Below are positions 1 through 17,491 of a stretch of DNA of 64,000 nt, piece by piece; the stretch's first letter is position 1, and the number at the start of each line of letters is the position of its first letter. Below the pieces are notes generated by a model. It was not told where the DNA came from. It made no database searches and saw only the letters and a program-made list of their open reading frames with translations. Made by a program: the position numbers and the translations under genes. The DNA comes from Mesocentrotus franciscanus (Eukaryota > Echinodermata > Echinoidea > Camarodonta > Strongylocentrotidae): positions 18,754,751-18,818,750 of the forward strand of contig CP137682.1 in NCBI GenBank assembly GCA_037976565.1, read 5' to 3'.

Positions 1-309
1 ATTGTTTACTTGTTTGTTAACGCTTATTTAAACTTCTGATTAGATGAAACATATGAAGCATTTTTCATGGAGATTTTTTTTCTGAGGGGAGGGGGGTAGA
101 ATATAACTATAACTAAGTCGGTCGAGATATATTATAACGCATGGTTTTGACTTCAGTACATTTGATCTGGTCTCGGACTATATAAATTATTTCTGAATCT
201 TATGGGTTTTTATGCCTCCGCCACACGTAGTGAGTATACCGATGGCATTATGTTTTCGGGTTGTCCGTCCCTCCATAATTATTCTTGTCAACGCGATAAC
301 TCAAGTCTA

Positions 310-640
310 GAACAAATCGAGGTTAAACTTGGTGAGAGTATGTATGACCATTTAAAAATTACGTGCTTCAATTTTGGGGTCAAGAGGTCACGGCTCAATT
401 TAAATGTGCTAAAATATCTTGTGAATGTGATAACTTTCAACGAATTGTGCTATCTATTGTAGTGAAACTTGGTAACAGTATTTATGACCATGTAAAGATT
501 ACCTGAATACATTTTGGGGTCAAGAGGTCAAAGGTCAAAGGTCACAGGTCAATCTTGTTAGTGCATAACTTGAGAACAAAATAAGGTATCATAGTGAAAC
601 TTGGTAAGAGTATGACCATGTAATTGTAAAGATCATTAGG
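310..640. repeat. Diverged tandem repeat with GGTCA motifs (copy A)
   Basis: Two full units and one partial unit of roughly 140 bases share the pattern 'gtgaaacttggtaagagtat', 'atgaccatgtaaagatta' and 'ttttggggtcaagaggtca'. The same array occurs in gene B intron 1 at about 10891-11220. It looks like a dispersed repeat that has amplified locally. Confidence 0.7.
525..551 (+). promoter_or_regulatory. Four AGGTCA half-sites spaced by one base (DR1 array)
   Basis: AGGTCA occurs at 525-530, 532-537, 539-544 and 546-551, each separated by one base (A, A, C). AGGTCA direct repeats with one-base spacing are the known binding format of RXR/HNF4-type nuclear receptors. Here the array lies inside a repeat in an intron, so function is uncertain. 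It is identical in copy B at 11106-11132. Confidence 0.4.
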
Positions 641-1696
641 TGCTGTGGGACCTACTTGCTAATATAACTTGTTCTGAATGATCTGAAATATGAAGAGGGT
701 TATTAATTTATTATCATGCCTAAGAACTTCTACCCATAAAACTTCATCGAAATTAGGGAGGGTCTGCAAATGAGGACTAGTACCTAAATCCGATAATTTA
801 AAAATACTGATATAAATGTTGCAGGCGGAGGCATGTTTTCGAGTGCGCCGAGTCATTGTCAGCCATGCTTTTTTAGTATATATCATGAAATTACTTGTAT
901 ATGTTTGTTTGGGATAATTTGGGTTTATTTTTATATGCCACACAAATAATCTCCCTGTCTGTAACATGTACCACATGTACCACATGGCCGGGATATCCAG
1001 TACAAGATGAATCTATTCTAGTGTTCAAAACGTTGTCATAGAGGTTATCAAGACTATCGAGTATTGGTAATTTTCCAAAGCCATTCTGCATAAATCTACC
1101 TCTCCGTCACTTGGTGCCTATTGTATTGTGCAAAGTTGTTGCACGTGTGGCAAATGAGCTACCGTGCAGAGATGTGAAGAAAGCAACCAAGGTGTTCAAA
1201 AATTACTCTTCTCGGTTTTCCAAGAGTTATTATTGTCCTCTTAACTTCAAGAGCCTATACCTAATTCTCTGGGCAGTCTGGTAGCCAAAATTCATGATTT
1301 AGTTAAATGGAAAAGCACCCAGAGAACAAAGAATGACAAAGGTAGCATATCCCTGATTCAGTAGCTATTTTATATTATATCAATGTCCAAATATTGCACA
1401 TTGTTTTTAAGCGAGCCATGCTGTGATTCAGGGTGTATTAATTTCATGTGTCTGTATCATGGCCTGTCGGTCTTACGAGTCATCAGTCTCATGAACCATC
1501 AGATTACTTTTCAGAATGCTAACATTGGGGGTCTCGTGGGCTGTAGTCGATATCTCTCATGTCTCATCTCAAAACTTTCCAACACTAAGCGCTAATTTGA
1601 GATTTAGTGAACATTACAGGTCTTTTTTGTGGGTTGATTATGCATGTTTTGATAAGATGTGAGATTTAATGGCATTTATTTATTTTGTTCTTATAG

Positions 1697-3265
<1,569 letters not shown>

Positions 3266-4495
3266 ATCCACCTTATTGATCACCAGCAATCTAGAGAAAA
3301 GGGACCCAGTATCAACTAACTCTTTAACACGGAAGAATGTAAACATTACAATATACCAGTATTTACGAATACTTTAAAGGGAATTATGTAATCAGTTATG
3401 AACAAATGCTAACAATTTCCGCCAATCGTCTCACATACCATTGCATATTCATGTACTATGTAGTATACATCCATATTGGATGCAAATTCTGCAAAAAGAG
3501 CCAAGTCATTATTTTATTTTCATGTGGCACAGTCATATGATTTGATTCAGTGGAGAAACAAAGTTTTGAATTATAAACAAGTGCAATCATGAACTTATGA
3601 TTACAGAATTGATACAAGGATTATTCATCCTCAATACAAAGCAGCCCTTTAAAAGAAAAATTGCAGTACACTCATTAAATGAGATGCCCCAAAATGTAGC
3701 AATGCTTTTCCTATACCTTCAGGACAACTCAATGATGGCAAGTTTAGTAGTACATGTGACTTTGCAATTACAAATATACAGTAACTCAGAAAAGCGAAGA
3801 ACTACATGTACTATTTTAACATTGCCTTCATCCAATTTGCAATATATTGATTTAAATAAGATTTGTATGAAAAGTACTAACTTATTATATTTTATAGCAA
3901 ACGATGTGATCAATGACTAATAAATTCCCCAAACCGCAAATTTGTTGAAAGGTCGCCTTTTTTATAGATGTGTCAACGATTAAGGCCCTCCCTTCTGTAA
4001 TCGTCTGATACAGTGGCTTTCAGTGTGTACAGGAAAGGAGATGTGTGTTTGAATAAGGGGGATATCTCTAGGTGTGAGTGGGTGTGCGTGTGTGTGCGTG
4101 TTTACGGGTCAATGTGCAGAATATACATGTTGTAAATATCATTGATCAACATTTCTTACCCAGGCCTTTATTAATATTAATCTCAAATTGATTGTGATAT
4201 AAATCGTAATTCATTACAACAAACTAAAATCAATCAAACATTTATGATTTTTGTTGTTGTAAAAGAGTTGGGTACAATGATACAATCCTAATTTTATGAA
4301 TGATTTGAAGGAATTGCGTTTGATGTAGATCATTGACAATTTCACAAAGACAACAGCAAGTACACAGTAACAAACACGCGAATACACACAGACACACATC
4401 CACAAGCAAACACGTATGCAGACCCAACACCATTGAAGGGCACAAACCCTTGTCAGTCGTGCGTAACAGTGTCTGCAAAATGAGACTACAATAAA

Positions 4496-4822
4496 CTCTA
4501 AAAGTGTTGGGAGCCCCAAATTTGCCAAAAATTTGATGGCAAAATTTCACTTAAATTGTTTCATAATGTGAAAGAGGATGTCATTTAAGACACACTTCTG
4601 CAAAGATTCCCCCAACAAAAAATGTGTTTGAGACAAATATTGATAATAGAATACATAATTTTGAGTTTTCTGTTGTACGCAGAAAACCAAAATTTTGCAT
4701 TCTTTCATCAATATTCGATTTCAAACACATTTGTTTTGAAAATCCTTAAATGTGTCTTAAATGAAATCCTCTTTCACATTATGATACAATTAAAGTGAAA
4801 TTTTGCCATCAACACTTTAGAG
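4496..4822. mobile_element. Foldback element, ~327 bp (copy A)
   Basis: The two halves are inverted copies of each other. 'ctctaaaagtgttg' at the left end is mirrored by 'caacactttagag' at the right end. The internal arms 'cataatgtgaaagaggat' and 'atcctctttcacattatg' also pair. There is no coding capacity. The second copy is at 15086-15413. Target-site duplications were not resolved. Confidence 0.7.
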
Positions 4823-5128
4823 GGGCTTTAAGCTGCTCCGGACACAGCCAGAAACTGGCAGATATAGTTTAAGCTCTGCTCAAATAGAATTGTGGTAACA
4901 TGTCAACTTAGAGTCTGCGCTTGCAGACTAGGACACCTTGGTGCCCCTTTCTTCCTCTTTCAATCTCTCTTTTCTTATTTCTTTTCTGTCATGCTTTATT
5001 ATTCCATTTGAGACACGACCCACCCCCTTCTTTTAGTCTCTTGTAATGCCATCTTACAGGATATATAATATATGACAGGGTGATTATGATGATCTTTGAG
5101 CTGTGCAGACACGGAGAAAACAAGCTGT

Positions 5129-5418
5129 GGGGAGTGTTTCACAAAGACTAAGATCGACTTTAATTTGGACTTAACTATGGCAGGCCGTTCATGCCACAGT
5201 TTGCTCTCACCATTTACTGACATTGGTCTCTCAAGGGACGTACGAATCGTAGTCACAAATCTACAGAATTTAACTTTTTTGATAGTTCCTTATTGAAGGA
5301 AAAAATATTATCTAAAGATCATAATTGAGAGACCAATGGTGAGAGCAACCAGTGGCATGAATGGCCTGCTATAGTTAAGTCCAACTTTAAGTCAAACTTA
5401 GTCTTTGTGAAACACCCC
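5129..5418. mobile_element. MITE, 290 bp, with long terminal inverted repeats (copy A)
   Basis: The left end reads ggggagtgtttcacaaagac and the right end, reversed, reads ggggtgtttcacaaagacta. The inverted arms extend over about 130 bases each, including a shared 'ggacttaactat.gcaggcc' core and 'gctctcaccatt'. It is non-coding. The transposase family is undetermined because the target-site duplication is unclear. The identical element in copy B is at 15721-16010. Confidence 0.75.
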
Positions 5419-6894
5419 CTGCTCATATTAGACATAAGCCAACGTGTCACCGAATACGTGGAGATTTTTGTCTGTGCAAGTCAAATAATTGAGTGGTTTC
5501 GTTAGAAAACCCTTTCATACCATGATCCATTAAAAGAGCTGAATAGCTTTCGAAAGGTCTTCTTCGAGAAGAATAGATTTTCGTCTCTTTTTACACCCGA
5601 CTGATTTGGCCTAGCTTGCATTTAGCAAGTTTCAGTCTTTTCCTCGATACTTTGAACAGAAAAGGCGAGTGTGTTGTCGCCGTCTGCTTTATGCATACGC
5701 TTTCACAATGGAGAAGCAAGGTCAAAGATCACTTTCCTGAAAGAGTGGAAAACTCATTCCATATACTGATAGACTACTAGGTATTAAAAAATACATGTAC
5801 AGTTGTACGTTATTTCGAATGAAAGCTTGACGTCACAAATGGATAGGCCTAATAACTTTACTTTATATAAAAATTAAATGCATTAGCATATTATGTTTCA
5901 ACATTTTAAGATGCAGTTTTTTCCAGCTTAGTTTCGGTTCTCATAGGATAATAATATACATGTGCATGCGTATACAGAGAAGTGAACACTGCACTGTAAG
6001 TTATAATTCAAGTGCTCTTCGAGTCTTCGCAGAATTCCAAGTGCCTCGATTGATAGACGAAGTAGAATGTAGAGAAAAAAATGACGATTGGATAGACAGA
6101 ATCAGTGTTTTTCACACACATGCTGGAATATACACACACCTGCTCATGGTTGTATAAATTATACTCTCTACTATACTATTAGGATCTGAACTATTGTGAA
6201 ACCGCATTCCTATAAACCGTATGATTAAGCATTACACCGTGTGTCTGATATTGAATTTTGATATATTAACTCATCGAGAAAGTATGTGTAGCTCTAAGAG
6301 GAAGCATTACACACATGCATGTGCATAACAGCGTGCCAAGTCTATGAGACGGCTATAAATTAATAAACAGTACATCCGTAACGCCGGCCGTGTAGTACTT
6401 CTTAGAGTAAAAATACATATATTATATTGGCTTAAATTGATCACTATTAGATTTATAGATTATTTTGACAATGACACTACTGTCTACTGGTGAGAGTTCT
6501 GCCCATGCCCCTCCCTTTCGGATGTACATGTACCGAGGCTGCAGAATGACTCTACAGGAGAGGGTGCATTGTGATATGAATATTGAAGGGTTAGGAACTA
6601 TTATTGTTCGTTATTATAAACTATATGGAAGTGCCAATTTACTTTCCATAAGCAAGTACATGTAGATGTGAAAATACCATACTTACACATTCATATTATT
6701 AGAGAGTTTAAGACCAGAACTTCCAGAAGTATAATGATGAAGATATCCTTTAAACAAACATTCACAAATGACTGAGTTCATGACTTTGTCAATATTGACC
6801 AAATTGATTTTCGATCGCTTGTCTAGACCAGAATCACCAACATGGAGACGGCCTTGATATGTATGAGTGATAAAATAGAATTCTACTTCATTAA

Positions 6895-7406
6895 AGGTAC
6901 TATATCCCATTTGCAGGCCAAACAAATTAAATGGTTAAATTCCAAAGGCATTTATAATACTAATTTAGAACTTCCTAAAAAAAAGGGGCTTGAAAATGTC
7001 TTTAAGTGGAAAAATAACGACTATTAGTTGTCGAATCGACTTAAGTGCTACCAAGTCAGTAAGTAATAGTCTGATTTTCAGACCATTGTACCGAATGGTC
7101 GTACGTTTTGTGCTGCGCAAAGATTCAATCAGTTTAATGATGGCCATTACAAGAAGTGGGTTATTGATGTAGACAAATACTCATGTACCCTTTACAGCTC
7201 ATTTTATGTATGTTATTACCAAAGAAGAAAAAAGACAGTCAGTCACTCAATAGTGTCTGACAGTAAAGTCTCAAGTAAACGGTTTTCTTGCATAATTTGA
7301 ATATTAAGACACTCCTAACGTTTAAATTTCACAGATAGGACAGACATATTCATAATTCCTGCAAAGTTCTACAGAATTTGATGTTGGCTGCAAAGGGACA
7401 TAGTAT
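6895..7406. mobile_element. TTAA-flanked MITE, family 1, copy 1
   Basis: It starts AGGTACTATATCCCATTTGC directly after TTAA (6891-6894). It ends in the inverted form, GCAAAGGGACATAGTAT, directly before TTAA (7407-7410). It is about 510 bp and non-coding. Three further copies occur at 17492-18017, about 19024-19564 and 54047-54561. TTAA target duplication is the known signature of piggyBac transposases, so mobilisation by such an enzyme is inferred. Confidence 0.8.
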
Positions 7407-7596
7407 TTAATATTAAGGCCTATGATAAAAGGGCTCCTTGTTAACAAAATTCCAGGGAACGATATAATAAAACTCGTAAAATTATATGATCAAGTGCGGA
7501 AATATTAGCCTCATTCATTAGCGTAGGTACCGGAGGTATATAGGCATGTGCTGCCAATTAATTTGCCTATAACATTGAAGGGGAAAAAAAAGAGGG

Positions 7597-7635
7597 ATGA
7601 GAGAGAGATATATAGATAGATGGAGAGAGAGAGGT

Positions 7636-7668
<33 letters not shown>
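7597..7668. repeat. (GA)n microsatellite abutting the assembly gap
   Basis: A run of GA with minor interruptions starts near 7597 and runs directly into the N stretch. The equivalent in copy B is 18213-18288, where it is followed by a G-run and unique sequence. The microsatellite is the likely reason assembly stopped here. Confidence 0.9.
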
Positions 7669-8168
7669 NNNNNNNNNNNNNNNNNNNNNNNNNNNNNNNN
7701 NNNNNNNNNNNNNNNNNNNNNNNNNNNNNNNNNNNNNNNNNNNNNNNNNNNNNNNNNNNNNNNNNNNNNNNNNNNNNNNNNNNNNNNNNNNNNNNNNNNN
7801 NNNNNNNNNNNNNNNNNNNNNNNNNNNNNNNNNNNNNNNNNNNNNNNNNNNNNNNNNNNNNNNNNNNNNNNNNNNNNNNNNNNNNNNNNNNNNNNNNNNN
7901 NNNNNNNNNNNNNNNNNNNNNNNNNNNNNNNNNNNNNNNNNNNNNNNNNNNNNNNNNNNNNNNNNNNNNNNNNNNNNNNNNNNNNNNNNNNNNNNNNNNN
8001 NNNNNNNNNNNNNNNNNNNNNNNNNNNNNNNNNNNNNNNNNNNNNNNNNNNNNNNNNNNNNNNNNNNNNNNNNNNNNNNNNNNNNNNNNNNNNNNNNNNN
8101 NNNNNNNNNNNNNNNNNNNNNNNNNNNNNNNNNNNNNNNNNNNNNNNNNNNNNNNNNNNNNNNNNNNN
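7669..8168. other. Assembly gap of exactly 500 N
   Basis: All bases are N. The round length suggests a placeholder rather than a measured gap, so the true distance between the A block and the gene B promoter is unknown. Confidence 0.99.
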
Positions 8169-8295
8169 ATAAAAGGGATAATCTCATAGAGATTTACATC
8201 AATCGGCAATTTTCATAATGCAATTACACTTATGGATGTATTTGGTCTATGTAGGCAATCAAACTTGCCCATAAAGCTGGAATAATTTTATCTTA

Positions 8296-8472
8296 CCTCT
8301 TTTCAAGAAGTGTTTGTGACGATATCGTTTATTCTTGATAGGTAACGTTTATATCTCTTCAAAACCGTATTGATCACAATCTCTATGAATCTTTTAAATA
8401 AAGTTCTGAGAAGATATAAACTTTACTCATCAAGAATTTATTATACACTCACAACCACTTTATGAAAAGAGG
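8296..8472. mobile_element. TA-flanked foldback element, 177 bp
   Basis: The left end CCTCTTTTCAAGAAGTGTTT is mirrored by a right end finishing CACTTTATGAAAAGAGG. Both are flanked by TA, and the inner arms also pair ('ttcttgata' with 'catcaagaa', 'gatataaac'). TA duplication with a nearly full-length palindrome fits a Tc1/mariner-type MITE, which is inference. Confidence 0.6.
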
Positions 8473-9103
8473 TACAAAAAATAATTCAACTCTATGGGCA
8501 ACAATTAATGCAAGTATTCCTATAGTAGAACTGTATGATGAACTATTGTCAGCACAATGCAAAGTTTGAACATCTAATTCCTGAAGGGGCGGGGTGAAAA
8601 ATATACAAGCAGCAAAATGGTAAAGGCAAGTTGTGACGCCTACGCTGTAAGCGTGCGATCGCCCTGCTTGAGGGTCACTGGGAGCATTTTTCTGTAATCT
8701 ACAGGATATTATGTTACCTCGAGTCCTCAATACATACATAATCATTTTGCAGAGTGCCCTTGCTAGTCTGCTTATAAGATATTTAGATCCTTACTGTCTT
8801 TATTGTGTGCTCAATGGGTTCAGAAAAGGCATTCGACGGAGGAGCTTTCTGCTTTAGGTGTCGATGATTTGTTTCCCCCCTTTACCACAACACTATTCAT
8901 TCCTCTTTGATTCCAGAGGGTGGGATTCGTAACAGCCACAACTGACCAATCAGAGACAAGAAACAAGACCCAGTGACATCACGTCGACCAACAGAATGTG
9001 CAACTAATCCTAGCAGACCGCTCCATCTTTTTTCTTCTCTTTTTGAGTCTCTCTCCCTCCAGCTATATATTTTTTTATCCTGCTATTTTTTTTCGGAAGG
9101 GAA

Positions 9104-9143
9104 ACAAGGGGCGAGCGCCCCACACCCACTGGATCCGCCCCTG
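9104..9143 (-). mobile_element. Solitary hAT-like terminal repeat
   Basis: Read on the minus strand the sequence begins CAGGGGCGGATCCAGTGGG, the same type of terminus (CAGGGGCGG...GGGGGCAC) as the elements at 30499-30727 and 57559-59137. No matching opposite end was found nearby, so this is probably a remnant. Confidence 0.45.
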
Positions 9144-9438
9144 ATGCTTATACTCGTATAGCTCTTTCCGCACGAGCTCAATTATTAAAAATGAATCGGA
9201 ACAATTACACCTGCGATTCCATATATTAATTCTAGCAAAAATTAAGCATGGTGAAGAATTATTTATAAGACTGGTAGCTGCTTTGTGTTCTTAATAAATT
9301 ACTGAAATACAAAACTTCTTGATTTTCAGGAACCCTTCAGAGCCGAACAGATTAATGTAACTACTTTATGATAAGTAATCAAGAAATGGTTGTTATGGTT
9401 CACTCTTCAAGTAAACAAGCAAACTTATCTCCTGCATG

Positions 9439-9453
9439 GTTGCCAGGAGATGG
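9439..9453 (+). promoter_or_regulatory. X-box-like site upstream of gene B
   Basis: GTTGCCAGGAGATGG resembles the RFX X-box pattern RYYNYY-N(1-3)-RRNRAC with one mismatch at the last position. It lies about 800 bases upstream of the start codon, farther than most ciliary X-boxes, so support is weak. Confidence 0.25.
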
Positions 9454-10112
9454 ATCGATTCATCATAAATTCAATGAAGAGGTTCTTTCAGTAAAACTCC
9501 GTGGTATAAAAATCGAATGAATCGGGATACGCAAAAGTCCTCAAAGTCGGAGAACTTAGTCAATCTAAAGTAGGTCATGTGACATATATTACGACGAAAG
9601 AAGCTACACATTTAGTTGTCATGTCACAACTGACCTAGGGCCTACTTTACCGAGTCTTACTCTTCTTATGTATATACAAATATACATACATGTAGCCTAC
9701 GTTTAGAGAGCATTTTATATGTGGTACTTATAAATGTGTTCAATATATTCATAACAACTAATCTCGAAGCATTATTTTATATTCTGTGTATGATCTGCAT
9801 ATTATGTTAAGAGAGATGTACGGAATATAAACTACGAGCTCAGGTCAGAAACTGTAATTGAAGCAGGAACGCAAAATAATGGAATAGGAAAAGAAATACA
9901 AAATGGATTAGTAGATTTTTTTAAAGCAGCACTTTTTAGACTATCCCTTAACCATCAGCCTGATTTGCATACTGGCCGTTATGCGGAAATGCGGAAAGAA
10001 GGAGGATGGAAAGGGGGAAAAAAGCGGGCGTGTTTTGAAATCACCATAACGGCGGCACGGTTGCACCGCACTGCGAAAAGACTTTCCGCGCATTGCCAGA
10101 GCATGCATCCAC

Positions 10113-10120
10113 TATATAAA
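10113..10120 (+). promoter_or_regulatory. TATA box of gene B
   Basis: TATATAAA lies 118 bases upstream of the gene B start codon, within a stretch less AT-rich than the rest of the flank ('ccgcgcattgccagagc' just before it). With initiation about 30 bases downstream, this predicts a 5' UTR of roughly 95 nt. No comparable TATA box is evident upstream of genes C-F. Confidence 0.6.
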
Positions 10121-10237
10121 TTACCGCAATCCTCATAACGTGTCATTTCCTGCTCAACAATTCACGGTGTACAGAAGAGTGCACCTCTCTTGTGCATTAT
10201 TTCATATTTGTGATAATACGACGCTTCTTGTATCAAT

Positions 10238-13859
<3,622 letters not shown>

Positions 13860-14520
13860 ATCCACCTTATTGATCACCAGCAATCTAGAGAAAAGGGACC
13901 CAGTATCAACTAACTCTTTAACACGGAAGAATGTAAACATTACAATATACCAGTATTTACGAATACTTTAAAGGGAATTATGTAATCAGTTATGAACAAA
14001 TGCTAACAATTTCCGCCAATCGTCTCACATACCATTGCATATTCATGTACTATGTAGTATACATCCATATTGGATGCAAATTCTGCAAAAAGAGCCAAGT
14101 CATTATTTTATTTTCATGTGGCACAGTCATATGATTTGATTCAGTGGAGAAACAAAGTTTTGAATTATAAACAAGTGCAATCATGAACTTATGATTACAG
14201 AATTGATACAAGGATTATTCATCCTCAATACAAAGCAGCCCTTTAAAAGAAAAATTGCAGTACACTCATTAAATGAGATGCCCCAAAATGTAGCAATGCT
14301 TTTCCTATACCTTCAGGACAACTCAATGATGGCAAGTTTAGTAGTACATGTGACTTTGCAATTACAAATATACAGTAACTCAGAAAAGCGAAGAACTACA
14401 TGTACTATTTTAACATTGCCTTCATCCAATTTGCAATATATTGATTTAAATAAGATTTGTATGAAAAGTACTAACTTATTATATTTTATAGCAAACGATG
14501 TGATCAATGACTAATAAATT
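13860..14520 (+). other. 3' UTR of gene B, shared with A, D and E
   Basis: From the stop codon to about 14500 the sequence aligns with the region downstream of genes D (33816 down to about 33170) and E (42806 down to about 42200). Shared landmarks include 'ttgatcaccagc', 'ttatgtaatcagttat', 'ggcacagtcat' and 'aggacaactcaatga'. The first full AATAAA is at 14513-14518. Confidence 0.75.
14513..14518 (+). terminator. Polyadenylation signal of gene B
   Basis: AATAAA lies 654 bases after the stop codon. The matching signal in copy A is 3919-3924. Confidence 0.5.
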
Positions 14521-15085
14521 CCCAAACCGCAAATTTGTTGAAAGGTCGCCTTTTTATAGATGTGTCAACGATTAAGGCCCTCCTTCTGTAATCGTCTGAT
14601 ACAGTGGCTTTCAGTGTGTACAGGAAAGGAGATGTGTGTTTGAATAAGGGGATATCTCTAGGTGTGAGTGGGTGTGCGTGTGTGTGCGTGTTTACGGGTC
14701 AATGTGCAGAATATACATGTTGTAAATATCATTGATCAACATTTCTTACCCAGGCCTTTATTAATATTAATCTCAAATTGATTGTGATATAAATCGTAAT
14801 TCATTACAACAAACTAAAATCAATCAAACATTTATGATTTTTGTTGTTGTAAAAGAGTTGGGTACAATGATACAATCCTAATTTTATGAATGATTTGAAG
14901 GAATTGCGTTTGATGTAGATCATTGACAATTTCACAAAGACAACAGCAAGTACACAGTAACAAACACGCGAATACACACAGACACACATCCACAAGCAAA
15001 CACGTATGCAGACCCAACACCATTGAAGGGCACAAACCCTTGTCAGTCGTGCGTAACAGTGTCTGCAAAATGAGACTACAATAAA

Positions 15086-15413
15086 CTCTAAAAGTGTTGG
15101 GAGCCCCAAATTTGCCAAAAATTTGATGGCAAAATTTCACTTAAATTGTTTCATAATGTGAAAGAGGATGTCATTTAAGACACACTTCTGCAAAGATTCC
15201 CCCAACAAAAAATGTGTTTGGAGACAAATATTGATAATAGAATACATAATTTTGAGTTTTCTGTTGTACGCAGAAAACCAAAATTTTGCATTCTTTCATC
15301 AATATTCGATTTCAAACACATTTGTTTTGAAAATCCTTAAATGTGTCTTAAATGAAATCCTCTTTCACATTATGATACAATTAAAGTGAAATTTTGCCAT
15401 CAACACTTTAGAG
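15086..15413. mobile_element. Foldback element, ~328 bp (copy B)
   Basis: Same palindromic element as 4496-4822, differing by a single base insertion in its centre. Confidence 0.7.
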
Positions 15414-15720
15414 GGGCTTTAAGCTGCTCCGGACACAGCCAGAAACTGGCAGATATAGTTTAAGCTCTGCTCAAATAGAATTGTGGTAACATGTCAACTT
15501 AGAGTCTGCGCTTGCAGACTAGGACACCTTGGTGCCCCTTTCTTCCTCTTTTCAATCTCTCTTTTCTTATTTCTTTTCTGTCATGCTTTATTATTCCATT
15601 TGAGACACGACCCACCCCCTTCTTTTAGTCTCTTGTAATGCCATCTTACAGGATATATAATATATGACAGGGTGATTATGATGATCTTTGAGCTGTGCAG
15701 ACACGGAGAAAACAAGCTGT

Positions 15721-16010
15721 GGGGAGTGTTTCACAAAGACTAAGATCGACTTTAATTTGGACTTAACTATGGCAGGCCGTTCATGCCACAGTTTGCTCTC
15801 ACCATTTACTGACATTGGTCTCTCAAGGGACGTACGAATCGTAGTCACAAATCTACAGAATTTAACTTTTTTGATAGTTCCTTATTGAAGGAAAAAATAT
15901 TATCTAAAGATCATAATTGAGAGACCAATGGTGAGAGCAACCAGTGGCATGAATGGCCTGCTATAGTTAAGTCCAACTTTAAGTCAAACTTAGTCTTTGT
16001 GAAACACCCC
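15721..16010. mobile_element. MITE, 290 bp (copy B)
   Basis: Same element as 5129-5418, with inverted ends ggggagtgtttcac and gtgaaacacccc. Confidence 0.75.
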
Positions 16011-17491
16011 CTGCTCATATTAGACATAAGCCAACGTGTCACCGAATACGTGGAGATTTTTGTCTGTGCAAGTCAAATAATTGAGTGGTTTCGTTAGAAA
16101 ACCCTTTCATACCATGATCCATTAAAAGAGCTGAATAGCTTTCGAAAGGTCTTCTTCGAGAAGAATAGATTTCCTCGTCTCTTTTTTACACCCGACTGAT
16201 TTGGCCTAGCTTGCATTTAGCAAGTTTCAGTCTTTTTCCCTCGATACTTTGAACAGAAAAGGCGAGTGTGTTGTCGCCGTCTGCTTTATGCATACGCTTT
16301 CACAATGGAGAAGCAAGGTCAAAGATCACTTTCCTGAAAGAGTGGAAAACTCATTCCATATACTGATAGACTACTAGGTATTAAAAAATACATGTACAGT
16401 TGTACGTTATTTCGAATGAAAGCTTGACGTCACAAATGGATAGGCCTAATAACTTTACTTTATATAAAAATTAAATGCATTAGCATATTATGTTTCAACA
16501 TTTTAAGATGCAGTTTTTTCCAGCTTAGTTTCGGTTCTCATAGGATAATAATATACATGTGCATGCGTATACAGAGAAGTGAACACTGCACTGTAAGTTA
16601 TAATTCAAGTGCTCTTCGAGTCTTCGCAGAATTCCAAGTGCCTCGATTGATAGACGAAGTAGAATGTAGAGAAAAAAATGACGATAGACAGAATCAGTGT
16701 TTTCACACACATGCTGGAATATACACACACCTGCTCATGGTTGTACTCTCTACTATACTATTAGGATCTGAACTATTGTGAAATCGCATTCCTATAAACC
16801 GTATGATTAAGCATTACACCGTGTGTCTGATATTGAATTTTAATATATTAACTCATCGAGAAAGTATGTATGACTATGATACGTGTAACTTTAAGAGGAA
16901 GCATTACACACATGCATGTGCATAACAGCGTGCCAAGTCTATGAGACGGCTATAAATTAATAAACAGTACATCCGTAACGCCGGCCGTGTAGTACTTCTT
17001 AGAGTAAAAATACATATATTATATTGGCTTAAATTGATCACTATTAGATTTATAGATTATTTTGACAAGGCACTACTGTCTACTGGTGAGGGTTTTGCCC
17101 ATGCCCCTCCCTTTTCGGATGTACATGTACCGAGGCTGCAGAATGACTCTACAGGAGAGGGTGCATTGTGATATGAATATTGAAGGGTTAGGAACTATTA
17201 TTGTTCATTATTATAAACTATATGGAAGTGCCAATTTACTTTCCATAAGCAAGTACATGTAGATGTGAAAATACCATACTTACACATTCATATTATTAGA
17301 GAGTTTAAGACCAGAACTTCCAGAAGTATAATGATGAAGATATCCTTTAAACAAACATTCACAAATGACTGAGTTCATGACTTTGTCAATATTGACCAAA
17401 TTGATTTTCGATCGCTTGTCTAGACCAGAATCACCAACATGGAGACGGCCTTGATATGTATGAGTGATAAAATAGAATTCTACTTCATTAA

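Larger units (their letters stand above)
1..1696 (+). other. Intron 1 of tubulin gene A (3' part)
   Basis: By alignment with gene B this is the downstream 1.7 kb of the first intron; the matching exon 1 would lie about 345 bases left of the window. It ends with a normal acceptor (ttatag) before the F-W-E-V codons at 1697. Apart from a diverged tandem repeat at about 310-640 I see no coding signal. Open frames in it lack any recognisable domain. Confidence 0.85.
8473..10112. other. Unique upstream region of gene B
   Basis: This is the 5' flank of gene B and has no recognised gene. It holds a CCAAT motif in 'gaccaatcagagac' near 8943, a solitary hAT-like terminus ending at 9143, an imperfect X-box-like site at 9439-9453, and an imperfect palindrome around 9570-9650. 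The remainder shows nothing I can identify. Confidence 0.6.

Noticed and set aside
3597..3920. 107-codon frame in the 3' flank of gene A (repeated in B)
   Set aside because: It lies within the 3' UTR shared with D and E, where the frame is not conserved.
7511..8209. Open frames spanning the N gap
   Set aside because: Their length comes entirely from undetermined bases and GA repeats.
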